A stretch of DNA of 64,000 nt from Sphingomonas sp. BT-65 (GTDB lineage: Bacteria > Pseudomonadota > Alphaproteobacteria > Sphingomonadales > Sphingomonadaceae), in NCBI RefSeq assembly GCF_026107375.2, contig NZ_JAPCIA010000001.1:2666001-2730000 (forward strand), read 5' to 3'. The position numbers were made by a program, and so were the translations under genes. The notes beneath the pieces are model-generated. The model made no database searches. It saw only the letters and a list, made by a program, of their open reading frames with translations, and was not told the origin of the DNA. This document shows, piece by piece, positions 53,856-62,200 of this stretch (its first letter is position 1; the number at the start of each line of letters is the position of its first letter).

Positions 53856-54248
53856 ATGACGCGAATGGCTTTCCGACATCTATTCGCGCTTCTTTTATTG
53901 CCTAGCTGCTCCGTCGCGCCGACCAACGAGCTTGTAACAGCCACGGACGATGGCCCTCCTGCCGCGCTTGTCGCGAATATCGAGAGGGAACTGGCGGACG
54001 ATCCCTGCCTATCTGAGATAGCGACTAAGCGGCGCGAATATCGCTACAGTTCACGCGACGGAAAAATCGACCGGAATCTTGTCGATATAAAGGTGCAAGA
54101 AGCCGGGATCGACGGTCTTGCAGCAGGCCGCTTCATCTTAGCGCCTTCCACGTCGGGCACATTCGACAACAGAAGCTATTTGTGGCTTTCGCGACCTACA
54201 AAATCAGCCGCGCTGCTTTGGATCTGTGGGCTTGCGGTCAAAATGTAG
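53856..54248 (+). CDS. Orphan lipoprotein
   Basis: A 130-aa protein from the ATG at 53856. The N-terminus MTRMAFRHLFALLLLPSCSV is a lipoprotein signal with likely acylated Cys in LPSC. The mature part contains LVANIERELADDPCLSEIAT and DGLAAGRFILAP. Frames opening earlier on this strand give unlikely N-termini. No family recognised. Repeat copy 7 follows 32 nt after the stop. Confidence 0.55.
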   Translation: MTRMAFRHLFALLLLPSCSVAPTNELVTATDDGPPAALVANIERELADDPCLSEIATKRREYRYSSRDGKIDRNLVDIKVQEAGIDGLAAGRFILAPSTSGTFDNRSYLWLSRPTKSAALLWICGLAVKM

Positions 54249-54280
54249 GGGGCAGCGTTCGACATGAGCCCGTCTACTGA

Positions 54281-54364
54281 ACGGCAGATTCCCACCCAGT
54301 TTCCGCCGTCCCGGCGCTGACACCGGCATCCGATAGCGGACGGTCCGCAAACGACCCACTGGGA
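54281..54364 (+). repeat. Island modular repeat, copy 7
   Basis: Left half TTCCCACCCAGTTTCCGCCG then TCC, and right half TAGCGGACGGTCCGCAAACG then ACCCACTGGGAC. It occupies the middle of the 177-nt gap 54249-54425. Confidence 0.72.
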
Positions 54365-54425
54365 CCTTGGCCAGCTGCTAGCTTGGCAGCGCTTCGGCGG
54401 CTACCATGATATCCAGAGCCGATCT

Positions 54426-54821
54426 TTGAGAAGAAAGCGCAACATCTTGAATCCACGCAGGATGATCGGGGCTGCCGCGCTTGGTGCCCTACTGCTTCTG
54501 GCACTAGCCGTCCGCTACATTGCTGGCATTCGACAGGAGAATTGGGGCTTCTGGTGGAGCCTCGCCTTCGGACTGGGCATTTGCGTTACATTCTTCATGG
54601 CAATCTATGATCCGAAAAATTGCCCGAAAACGAACTGGGATTTCAATCCTAAACGAGGTTTTCTGTACTTCTTGCTTGGGTGGATGATCTTTCCCCTGGG
54701 CCTAGCCATCCGCACCGCAATGGGGGGCAGCTTCACGTTGGGTGCTATGTTCGTCTTCACCTTCGCAATGTCGGTTTTGATCGGGATCGTCGGGACTTTC
54801 ACGAAAGATGTGGGAGTTTAA
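54426..54821 (+). CDS. Orphan four-helix membrane protein
   Basis: A 131-aa protein (TTG start at 54426; an ATG at 54462 is the alternative). Hydrophobic segments: MIGAAALGALLLLALAVRYI, FWWSLAFGLGICVTFFMAIY, FLYFLLGWMIFPLGLAIRTA and GAMFVFTFAMSVLIGIVGTF. The loop YDPKNCPKTNWDFNPKRG is polar. Function unknown. Repeat copy 8 follows. Confidence 0.55.
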   Translation: MRRKRNILNPRRMIGAAALGALLLLALAVRYIAGIRQENWGFWWSLAFGLGICVTFFMAIYDPKNCPKTNWDFNPKRGFLYFLLGWMIFPLGLAIRTAMGGSFTLGAMFVFTFAMSVLIGIVGTFTKDVGV

Positions 54822-54860
54822 CGCTGTCGTCGGCGGAGCTACGCATCGCATCGTGCCCGA

Positions 54861-54935
54861 ACGACAGCTAACCACCCCTAGTCGGCCGTTCAGGCCTCCT
54901 GCCGAAAGCGGCCGTTTATGAGTTCACGACCTAAT
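54861..54935 (+). repeat. Island modular repeat, copy 8
   Basis: Left half GCTAACCACCCCTAGTCGGC then CGTTC, and a degraded right half (GAAAGCGGCCGTTTATGAGT then TCACGACCTAATCC). It ends at the 3' end of the HEPN-motif gene. Confidence 0.68.
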
Positions 54936-55800
54936 CCTCGCCGCCGCCATCGCTATTGATATATGTCTTCATTCCACTAAACAGATGATACATAAAGTCA
55001 GCCATAATGAGCATATTTATTGAGTTTTGAAATGTCGCGTATGACACTAGGCCATGGATACTTGCGTGTCGGTTAGGAACAGGGTCTTTCTCATACCTTC
55101 TTATATGCTTTGGCTTGCTTCCAATGTTCTTATAAAGATGTTCATCAAGCTTATGGTAAAGGTTCAGACCGAAATCGAATCCTACCACTTCGTGCAACGG
55201 TAGTTCTCCAATTGCCTTCCTAAATCCCGTTAGATTCGTGATTTGTTTGGCTTGTTGTCCCTCTTCCTCCGGTTCTTCGTACTGTTTTCCCCCGTAGATT
55301 TCCTTGCAGGCGATGCGCTCAATCTCTGGGAACATGAGGCGAACGACAGCGCGGTAGTAGCCGCTTTCATGAGCCTCTAGCGCCTCAAGGAAGGTGGCTT
55401 TAGCCTCTTCATCCAGATCATATTGGGCGATGTGTTCGGTGATTTCGGCCTTAATGGAAGCCCAATTGTCTCGGTAATGCGTATTAACCAGTAGGCCAAT
55501 ATCGCTCTGTGCGACCTCCTTTGTTATCAGATGAAATGGCGAGGTCGAATGCGGGAGCCATCCAGCAGATTCCAGCCTACTAATCTTCTTAGCGTCGCCA
55601 AACGCCTCGATGAGTGCGCCTTGCAGCTTGAGCATGCTGCGGCCGAGATTCTCACGAAATTCACGAAATACCCTACCAATTTCAATCGAGCTATTTGTGA
55701 AAGGTTGGTCGATTTTTATCGGCTGGAAGCCGATGTTGCTCCATTTATCAAGGTCCAGAGTGAACTTCTGGCGTTTGGAATTATCAGGCAACCGCATCAC
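54931..55800 (-). CDS. HEPN-motif protein, candidate RNase/defence gene
   Basis: A 289-aa AT-rich gene unlike the core genes in composition. The C-terminal part contains PNRHASIHG (R244, H249), the Rx4H motif of HEPN ribonuclease-type domains, followed by a long helix (NSINMLIMADFMYHLFS). The N-terminal half is helical with charged surfaces and no catalytic motif. Known: HEPN Rx4-6H proteins are often RNases in toxin-antitoxin or abortive infection. Inferred: this could act against phage. Without structure prediction, a non-enzymatic role remains possible. Confidence 0.6.
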   Translation of the reverse strand: MMRLPDNSKRQKFTLDLDKWSNIGFQPIKIDQPFTNSSIEIGRVFREFRENLGRSMLKLQGALIEAFGDAKKISRLESAGWLPHSTSPFHLITKEVAQSDIGLLVNTHYRDNWASIKAEITEHIAQYDLDEEAKATFLEALEAHESGYYRAVVRLMFPEIERIACKEIYGGKQYEEPEEEGQQAKQITNLTGFRKAIGELPLHEVVGFDFGLNLYHKLDEHLYKNIGSKPKHIRRYEKDPVPNRHASIHGLVSYATFQNSINMLIMADFMYHLFSGMKTYINSDGGGED

Positions 55801-55904
55801 TCCAAGGCTCCTCCAAGATGTAGTGACGGGACTGTTATGAGCAATGCCTCGCTCTGCTCAACTTCGATAGCGGCTACCCGTGGAATATGCTTCGCTTGGC
55901 GACT

Positions 55905-56249
55905 TTAGTAGCCACCCTTCGCGCAGGCACGCTCGACGATCATCGATAGCAACGGGTCGCTGGATTGGACGGCAGGGTCCGTTGCCGAGGTGATCTTGCC
56001 CTGCCGGTCTCGAACGAGCAGGACTACGAAGCGCTTGTAACCGACGTAGCCGCCGAACCCATTCTTCGAGTTGACCCGTCCGCAATAACGGTCGGAACTG
56101 ACGATCACCGGCGGCAGGTCAAACTTGGCGCTGTCTGGATCGCGAAGTTTACTCACTACCGCGCGCTGGATCACCGCACTCTCCACAGGTTGCAGCATTC
56201 GAACAGGCTCGCCTGTGGCCGCCTGCAATCCAAGAAACATCATTAGCAT
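55905..56249 (-). CDS. Orphan secreted protein
   Basis: A 114-aa protein from the ATG at 56247-56249 with a short signal-like N-terminus (MLMMFLGLQAATGEPV). The mature part reads VVSKLRDPDSAKFDLPPVIV and YCGRVNSKNGFGGYVGYKRF, the latter typical of small secreted proteins with a conserved CGxVN region. Two further Cys-related positions exist. It is on the same strand as the HEPN-motif gene, 104 nt upstream. No antitoxin features. Confidence 0.6.
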   Translation of the reverse strand: MLMMFLGLQAATGEPVRMLQPVESAVIQRAVVSKLRDPDSAKFDLPPVIVSSDRYCGRVNSKNGFGGYVGYKRFVVLLVRDRQGKITSATDPAVQSSDPLLSMIVERACAKGGY

Positions 56250-56349
56250 CGATTGCCTCCCTGTTGAGGGGGCCTGATTAGCGGGCAAAGGTTAACAACG
56301 GGATTCATACGCCGTGGACCGATAGTCACCTATCCCGCTCATTGTCTGA

Positions 56350-56577
56350 GTGAGCGATCCCTTCCTCGATATCCTTGGCCAACGCATTCGCGCCCGCAGG
56401 CGCGAGCTAGGCTTGTCGCAGGAAGGGTTGGCGCACGCGGCTGGCCTCGACCGCAGCTATGTCGGGCGGATCGAGCGTGGGGAGCATAACCTGACGTTCG
56501 TGTCGTTGGTCAGATTGGCGCGGGCGATGGAGTGCGATGTGGCGGCGCTGACGGTAGGATTGCCTCCCGCCCGCTAA
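56350..56577 (+). CDS. Xre-family helix-turn-helix regulator
   Basis: A 75-aa DNA-binding protein made of one Xre/Cro HTH: IRARRRELGLSQEGLAHAAG (recognition region LDRSYVGRIERGEHNLTF). The start is GTG at 56350. Regulators of this size commonly control restriction, toxin or defence operons. It lies 103 nt before the AAA ATPase gene and probably governs it. Confidence 0.85.
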   Translation: MSDPFLDILGQRIRARRRELGLSQEGLAHAAGLDRSYVGRIERGEHNLTFVSLVRLARAMECDVAALTVGLPPAR

Positions 56578-56680
56578 CTCCAGCATGTCTACAGCGCAGC
56601 CGATTGAGGACGGGGACCTGTAGGGTTGAAAGGCGATATAAAGCGCAATAAGCTCATTTCTGAGCAAATTGAGGGTGGTT

Positions 56681-57928
56681 ATGAGCAACATGGGGGCCGG
56701 TTTCCGGCCGGCGACCACAGATGACTGGATGGCGCTGCGTGCAGAAGTGCTGGAGCTATTCACTCCAGGCGCGCCGATCGATGAAGTAACTCTATTTGCA
56801 GGACGCCAGAGCCAAATACAGAAGCTGCGCGATACCCTCGTATCTAAGGGGCGTCACGCAGTCGTTTTTGGAGAAAAAGGCGTTGGAAAAACCTCGATTG
56901 TTAGTATTTTTCATTTGGGTGTAACGCGTACATCTCGTGTCCATCGCATCTATGTTCAGTGCAGCAAGCGTGACGAATATAAGGATATCTGGATTAAGGC
57001 GTTTAAAAGAATAAAGTTTATCATAGACGGCAATGAGATATTTGGTGACTTAGTAAATTCTAATCCTCAATCCCCAGACGATGTAGAAATGGTCCTATCT
57101 TATTTTGGACAAAACGACATACCGGTTATTATATTCGATGAGTTTGACAGAGTCGTTAGCGAGGATGCTAAAGCTCTAATGAGCGAGACCATCAAGCACT
57201 TGTCGAACGCACCGATACCCGGAATAATAATATTGGTAGGTGTTGCGGGCTCCGTTCCTCAATTAATTTCTCATCATCATTCCATCTCTAGAACCTTGGT
57301 TCAGGTAGAGATGCCGCGCATGACTGTGGATGAGCTTAGGGAACTTGTAACAAGCCGCCTACAGCGAACGCCTCTTAAAATAAGTGATGACGCCTTATGG
57401 CGTATCACTCATCTAGCAAGTGGCTTACCATTCTACGCTCACGCACTTGGTCAGGCGGCGGCATTGGTCGCCGTCGAGGGTAAAACTCTAAATATCACCG
57501 AAAGCACCGTTGAGAAGGCAATTCCGCGTTGCTTTGCCGATCTCGATCAATCGTTGATCGATGCCTATGTCAAAGCTACCGTAGAAACAAGAAAAGGCAA
57601 TATATTCAAACAGGTACTGGCAGCCTGCGCTCTAGCGGAACAAGACGATCTTGGTCGATTCGCTGCTGCGGATGTGGAAACAACACTGACAGAAATCATG
57701 GGCAGAGAAATGAAGGCACCAGCTTTTTCATTTCACTTAAACGACCTCTGCACATCCGAACGGGGACTTATTCTGGAAAAGACCGGGACTCGAAGCCATT
57801 TTAGATTTCGATTCCGCGAACCGATGATGCAGCCATTCGTGATTATCAAAAGCCTGTCCACGGAGGTGATCGATCTGGATCAGCTTCAGAGATTCGGTCC
57901 AAGCCGACAACGGTCCCTCGGTATATGA
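56681..57928 (+). CDS. Orc1/Cdc6-like AAA ATPase of unknown function
   Basis: A 415-aa AT-rich gene from the ATG at 56681 (TTG 56669 adds four). Residues 27-48 (LFTPGAPIDEVTLFAGRQSQ) precede Walker A GEKGVGKTS (64-72) and Walker B VIIFDE (149-154). A sensor-like stretch IIILVGVAGS and a lid/winged-helix-like region (LASGLPFYAHALGQAA) follow; the C-terminus ends in a mixed domain. The architecture matches stand-alone bacterial ATPases that sit in defence islands or as STAND-type switches, but no effector domain is fused. Function unknown. Confidence 0.7.
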   Translation: MSNMGAGFRPATTDDWMALRAEVLELFTPGAPIDEVTLFAGRQSQIQKLRDTLVSKGRHAVVFGEKGVGKTSIVSIFHLGVTRTSRVHRIYVQCSKRDEYKDIWIKAFKRIKFIIDGNEIFGDLVNSNPQSPDDVEMVLSYFGQNDIPVIIFDEFDRVVSEDAKALMSETIKHLSNAPIPGIIILVGVAGSVPQLISHHHSISRTLVQVEMPRMTVDELRELVTSRLQRTPLKISDDALWRITHLASGLPFYAHALGQAAALVAVEGKTLNITESTVEKAIPRCFADLDQSLIDAYVKATVETRKGNIFKQVLAACALAEQDDLGRFAAADVETTLTEIMGREMKAPAFSFHLNDLCTSERGLILEKTGTRSHFRFRFREPMMQPFVIIKSLSTEVIDLDQLQRFGPSRQRSLGI

Positions 57929-57989
57929 CGGTGAAATCGATGCGGTGTGGCTCGTCACGCATGCCAAGTGTCAGGTTTTCCTAACCTCC

Positions 57990-58015
57990 AATTAAATTAC
58001 GTCACCACCGGGGCC
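57990..58015 (-). repeat. Right terminal repeat of the island
   Basis: Contains AAATTACGTCACCACC and is the inverted partner of 48779-48804. It lies 52 nt upstream of the phospholipase D gene start. Confidence 0.7.
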
Positions 58016-58066
58016 AATGGGTTGAGGGGCTGGCGATGCGCGCGCGCTTGGTGCAATCCGGGCGGG

Positions 58067-59287
58067 ATGCAGCAGGCCGATCCGACCCGACCCGCAATCG
58101 CGCCCGGCCTGCCGCCCGAGCCGCCGCCGCAGCCGGTATTCGCGGTCGAGGGCAACCGGCTGACCTTGCTCGACACCGGCCCGCGGCGGCTGGGTGCGCT
58201 GCTCGAGCTGATCGAGGGCGCGCGCGTCTCGCTGCGGCTGCTCTACTATATCTACACCGACGATGCCGTTGGCGAACGCGTGCGCGATGCCATGACCGCG
58301 GCGGTCGCGCGGGGCGTGGACGTGACACTGATCGTCGACGGGCTGGGCAGCGATCCCGCTTATGACAACGACTTCTTCGCGCCGCTGCGCGAGGCGGGGG
58401 GCAATGTCTGCTTCTTCGTGCCGCGGCTTGGCCGCCGATACCTGCTGCGCAACCACCAGAAGGTCGCGCTGGCCGATGCCGAGACGGCGGAGGCGCGCGT
58501 CATCATTGGCGGGTTCAACATCCAGGACGATTATTTCGGCGCGCCGGGCAGCGATGGCTGGCGCGACCTGGGGTTGCTGGTGGAAGGGCCTGCGGCGGCG
58601 CGGCTCGGCGGCTATTTCGACGCGCTGTGGCGCTGGGCGAAGCGGCCGCGCGCGCCGTTGCGCGTGCTGCGCAAGGCGCTGGCGGACTGGAGCGAGCCCG
58701 AGGGCAAGTTGCGCTGGCTGATGGGCGGGCCGACGCGGCGGCTGTCGCCCTGGGCACGCGCGGTGCGGCGCGACCTCAAGCATGCGCGGCGGATCGACAT
58801 CCTCGCCGCCTATTTCTTCCCGAGTCCCGCGATGCTGCTGCGCCTCGGCCGCGCGGCGCGGCGCGGCGGGCAGGTGCGGGTGGTGCTCCCGTCGATCACC
58901 GACAATGCGCTGACGATCTGGGCGGCGCGCTTCACCTATCGCGGGCTGCTGCGGCGCGGGGTGCGGATCTTCGAGTATCTGCCGACCAAGCTGCACACCA
59001 AATTGTTCGTGATCGACGACGCGGTACAGATCGGATCGGCCAATTTCGACATGCGCAGCCTGTTCCTCAACCTCGAGGTGATGCTGCGCATCGAGGACCG
59101 CGCCTTTGCCGCGCATGTCCGCGCCTATGTCGATGCCGAGGTGGGGAGGTCCCTCGAAGTGACGCCCGAACTGCATCGCGCGCGCACGGGTCTCTGGACC
59201 CGGATCAAGCAGGCGGCGGTGTATCTGGTGGTGGGCGTGCTCGACTATCGTTTGACGCGATTGCTCAATTTCGGGCCGCGCGACTGA
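58067..59287 (+). CDS. Phospholipase D-family protein (cardiolipin synthase-like)
   Basis: A 406-aa enzyme with two HKD motifs: NHQKVALAD (near residue 130) and LHTKLFVIDD followed by GSANFDMRS (near 310). This is the pattern of bacterial cardiolipin synthase/phosphatidyltransferases. A C-terminal hydrophobic segment (AAVYLVVGVLDYRLTRLL) may anchor it. The ATG at 58067 is chosen because an upstream frame back to 57947 would include the island repeat. It is the first core gene right of the island. Confidence 0.85.
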   Translation: MQQADPTRPAIAPGLPPEPPPQPVFAVEGNRLTLLDTGPRRLGALLELIEGARVSLRLLYYIYTDDAVGERVRDAMTAAVARGVDVTLIVDGLGSDPAYDNDFFAPLREAGGNVCFFVPRLGRRYLLRNHQKVALADAETAEARVIIGGFNIQDDYFGAPGSDGWRDLGLLVEGPAAARLGGYFDALWRWAKRPRAPLRVLRKALADWSEPEGKLRWLMGGPTRRLSPWARAVRRDLKHARRIDILAAYFFPSPAMLLRLGRAARRGGQVRVVLPSITDNALTIWAARFTYRGLLRRGVRIFEYLPTKLHTKLFVIDDAVQIGSANFDMRSLFLNLEVMLRIEDRAFAAHVRAYVDAEVGRSLEVTPELHRARTGLWTRIKQAAVYLVVGVLDYRLTRLLNFGPRD

Positions 59288-59318
59288 CCCCGGACGCACG
59301 CGCCCGGGGCCGATCGGG

Positions 59319-59654
59319 TCACTTGACCTCGGCGAGCGCCTTCTCGGTCTTGGCGAGCACCTCGGGGGTCAGCTTGTCGGCGGCATAGCCCGACAGCTGG
59401 TTGAGGCTCATGCCCTTGAACATCTCATAGGATTCGTGGGTGGTGAGGCCGGGCAGGTTGGCTTCGAGCGCCGCCTTCGCCTTGGCGTCCGCGACGATAT
59501 CCTGGATCGGCGTATCGAGGTTGAACTTGGCGGCTGCGGCGGGCGCCGCGGGCACTGCAGGCGCAGCCGGTGCGGCCGGCGGGTTGCCGGTCTGGGCGGC
59601 GGCCATGGGGGCGAGCGTAACGGCCGCGAGGGCGGCGCACAGGGCAGTCTTCAT
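59319..59654 (-). CDS. Secreted small protein with Ala/Pro linker
   Basis: A 111-aa protein from the ATG at 59652-59654 with signal peptide MKTALCAALAAVTLAPMAAA. A low-complexity GNPPAAPAAPAVPAAPAAAA linker leads to a helical C-terminal domain (TPIQDIVADAKAKAALEANL, LNQLSGYAADKLTPEVLAKT). Role unknown, perhaps periplasmic binding. It is convergent with the phospholipase D gene (31-nt gap). Confidence 0.7.
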   Translation of the reverse strand: MKTALCAALAAVTLAPMAAAQTGNPPAAPAAPAVPAAPAAAAKFNLDTPIQDIVADAKAKAALEANLPGLTTHESYEMFKGMSLNQLSGYAADKLTPEVLAKTEKALAEVK

Positions 59655-59717
59655 CGGGGTAAAATCCCTCCCAACGGCACGCGGGAATCGCGGCCGACCC
59701 ATCGGGCGGCGCGGAGC

Positions 59718-60557
59718 CTAGCGCGGCGCGGCGGCCGGCGCGAGAGGGCCCATGGTGACGATCCAGAAATCGGGCGGCGCGCCGAAGCGCAGCGGCAGCA
59801 CGCTGGTGCCGATCCCGCCCGAGATGATCGTGGTGCGACCGGGTTCGCGAATCATGCCGCAGGCGTAGCGCTCGCCATGGTGCGAGGCGGTGGCGAGATA
59901 GCCGATCACGGGAAGCACGATCTGGCCGCAATGCGTGTGCCCGGCGAGGACGAGCCCGAAACGCGGCGGCAGCAGCGGCGCGATGTCCGGGCTGTGGCTC
60001 AGCGCCACCGTGGGGCCGGGCAGCGCTGCGGCGGCGCGGGTGAGCGCTGCGACATCGGCGTTGCGGGTATGGATGTCGTCGGCGCCGGTAATGGTGAGCG
60101 GCCCGGCACGCACCGCCTGATTGACGAGAACCGGGATGCCCGCCGCTTCCACCGCGCGCCGCATCGCCGGGCCGTCGCGCCAGTGATCATGGTTGCCGAG
60201 CACGGCATAGACGCCGAGCGGTGCCCGGAGACCTTTGAGCGAACCGGCGATCTCGGCCTCCGAATAGAGGCGCGTGCTGAGTGCGCGGTCGCCGCTGAAA
60301 TCCCCCGCGATCAGGATGAGGTCGGGCTTCTGCGCGCTCACCTGCGCGGCGATGCGCGCCATGCGTTCCGGGCTGAGATCGGGGCCCTGGACATGGATGT
60401 CGGCAAGCAATGCGACGCGGATCGGCGGTGTGTTCGCGGGCCAGCTCTGGAAGCCGATATTGGCGTGGCGCACGATCGGATCGGCGGTGGCGTTGCGATA
60501 GCCGATGAGCGGCACCGCCAGCGCGAGCAGCAGCAGGACGGCGAGCACGCGCTTCAT
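59718..60557 (-). CDS. Membrane-anchored metallophosphoesterase (YkuE-like)
   Basis: A 279-aa calcineurin-like phosphoesterase. An N-terminal hydrophobic anchor (VLAVLLLLALAVPLIGY) precedes the metal motifs: ADIHV, GDFSGD, GNHDHW and GHTHCGQ. Such proteins act on lipid or nucleotide phosphodiesters at the membrane. It is divergent from the DNA ligase gene (47-nt gap) and unrelated to the PdeM-type enzyme at 33.5 kb. Confidence 0.85.
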   Translation of the reverse strand: MKRVLAVLLLLALAVPLIGYRNATADPIVRHANIGFQSWPANTPPIRVALLADIHVQGPDLSPERMARIAAQVSAQKPDLILIAGDFSGDRALSTRLYSEAEIAGSLKGLRAPLGVYAVLGNHDHWRDGPAMRRAVEAAGIPVLVNQAVRAGPLTITGADDIHTRNADVAALTRAAAALPGPTVALSHSPDIAPLLPPRFGLVLAGHTHCGQIVLPVIGYLATASHHGERYACGMIREPGRTTIISGGIGTSVLPLRFGAPPDFWIVTMGPLAPAAAPR

Positions 60558-60604
60558 GGCGTCCGTCTAGCGGAACCGTTGCGGCTGCGCCATGTTCAGC
60601 CGTC

Positions 60605-62200
60605 ATGCGCGCCTTTGCCGACCTGCTCGACCGGCTGATCTACACGCGCTCGCGCAACGCCAAGTTGCGGCTGATCGGCGCGTATTTGAAGGCGACACCC
60701 GATCCCGATCGCGGCTGGGCGCTGGCGGCGCTGACCGGAAACATCGACCTGCCCGCGGTCAAGCCCGCGATCATCCGCGCACTGGTGAACGAGCGCGTCG
60801 ATCCGGTGCTGTTCCAGCTGAGCCGCGATTTCGTGGGCGACACCGCGGAAACGGTCGCGCTGATCTGGCCCGAACCCGCGGTGCCGCCGCTCGCGGACGA
60901 ACCGCTGACGGTGAGCGCAGTGGTTGACCGGCTCGGCAGCCTGTCGCGATCCGACGCGCCCGCCGCGCTCGGTGCGATGCTCGACCGGCTGGAGGCAGAC
61001 GAGCGCTATGCCTTGCTCAAGCTTGCCACCGGCGCGTTGCGCGTCGGGGTGTCGGCACGGCTCGCCAAGACTGCGCTGGCCGAGGCGTTCGGGCTCGACG
61101 TCGACGCGGTGGAGGAGGTGTGGCACGGGCTGCAGCCGCCCTATGCGCCGCTGTTCGACTGGGCCGAGGGGCGCGGCGCGCAGCCGACCGCGGCGGACGT
61201 GCCGGTGTTCCGCCCGTTCATGCTCGCGCATCCCCTCGAAGAGACTGAGGTCGATCTCGCCGACTACGCGGCCGAGTGGAAATGGGACGGCATTCGCGTC
61301 CAGCTCGTCCATGTCGCGGGCGAGACGCGGCTCTACAGCCGCGCGGGCGACGACATCACCGGGAGCTTTCCCGAGGTCGCGGCGGCATTCGCGACGCCGG
61401 GCGTGCTCGACGGCGAGCTGCTGGTGAAGGGCGAAGCGCAGGGGGGCGAAGGCGGCGCGGCGAGCTTCAACGCGCTCCAGCAGCGGCTCGGGCGCAAGCA
61501 GGTGCCGGCGAAGATGCTGGCGGACTATCCCGCGTTCGTGCGGCTCTACGATATCCTGTTCGACGGGGCCGAGGACTTGCGCGAGCTCGGCTGGAGCGAG
61601 CGGCGCGCGCGGCTCGAGGCGTTCGCGGCGCGGCTCGATCGCGAGCGGTTCGACGTCTCGGCGCTGATCGAGGCGGAGGATTTCGCCGCGCTGGAGGAAT
61701 TGCGCGCGGGCGCCCGCGACGCAGCGATCGAGGGGGTGATGCTCAAGCGGCGCGACTCCCCCTATGTCACCGGGCGGCGCGCCGGGCTGTGGTATAAATG
61801 GAAGCGCGATCCGCTGATCGCCGACTGCGTACTGATGTACGCGCAGCGCGGGTCAGGGAAGCGCTCGTCCTTCTATTCGGACTATACGTTCGGCGCGTGG
61901 ACCGGCGATCCTGCTCTTGGGGCAGAGCTGCTGCCGGTGGGCAAGGCCTATTTCGGGTTCACCGACGAGGAGCTGAAGTGGCTCGACCGCTTCGTGCGCA
62001 ATCACACGGTCGCGCGGTTCGGGCCGGTGCGTGAGGTCGAGAAGACATTGGTGCTGGAGGTGGCGTTCGACTCGATCCACGTCTCGAAGCGGCACAAGTC
62101 GGGCCTGGCGATGCGCTTTCCGCGGATCAGCCGCATCCGCACCGACAAGCGCGCAAGCGAAGCCGACACGATCGCCGGCCTCGAACGTCTCGTTACTTAG
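60605..62200 (+). CDS. ATP-dependent DNA ligase of the ligase-associated repair set
   Basis: A 531-aa ATP-dependent ligase. The active-site motif I lies in [10 protein letters not shown] (adenylated Lys of KxDGxR). YSRAGDD is motif III-like, GVLDGELLV and [11 protein letters not shown] follow, and WYKWKRDP is motif V. An N-terminal ~200-residue helical domain ([20 protein letters not shown]) precedes the nucleotidyltransferase. Its usual neighbours, the exonuclease, Lhr-type helicase and PdeM, are at 28.9-34.1 kb, about 26 kb away. The 3' end overlaps nadE by 8 nt. Confidence 0.92.
   Translation: MRAFADLLDRLIYTRSRNAKLRLIGAYLKATPDPDRGWALAALTGNIDLPAVKPAIIRALVNERVDPVLFQLSRDFVGDTAETVALIWPEPAVPPLADEPLTVSAVVDRLGSLSRSDAPAALGAMLDRLEADERYALLKLATGALRVGVSARLAKTALAEAFGLDVDAVEEVWHGLQPPYAPLFDWAEGRGAQPTAADVPVFRPFMLAHPLEETEVDLADYAAEWKWDGIRVQLVHVAGETRLYSRAGDDITGSFPEVAAAFATPGVLDGELLVKGEAQGGEGGAASFNALQQRLGRKQVPAKMLADYPAFVRLYDILFDGAEDLRELGWSERRARLEAFAARLDRERFDVSALIEAEDFAALEELRAGARDAAIEGVMLKRRDSPYVTGRRAGLWYKWKRDPLIADCVLMYAQRGSGKRSSFYSDYTFGAWTGDPALGAELLPVGKAYFGFTDEELKWLDRFVRNHTVARFGPVREVEKTLVLEVAFDSIHVSKRHKSGLAMRFPRISRIRTDKRASEADTIAGLERLVT

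Larger units (their letters stand above)
48779..58015. mobile_element. Putative genomic island bounded by 26-bp imperfect inverted repeats
   Basis: A 9.2-kb stretch between rpoZ and a phospholipase D gene contains only non-core genes. The ends 48779-48804 and 57990-58015 match as an inverted repeat in 22 of 26 positions, sharing GGTGGTGACGTA. The content is a decayed gene, an IS1-type transposase, orphan genes with interspersed repeats, a HEPN-motif protein, an Xre regulator and an AAA ATPase. Base composition falls visibly in its right third. No target duplication and no integrase were found, so the mechanism is open. The repeats might instead be shared promoter elements of the two outward-facing core genes. 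Confidence 0.55.

Noticed and set aside
50748..54935. Reading the repeats as integron attC sites
   Set aside because: No RYYYAAC/GTTRRRY end pair with complementary arms is found, and no integron integrase is in the window.
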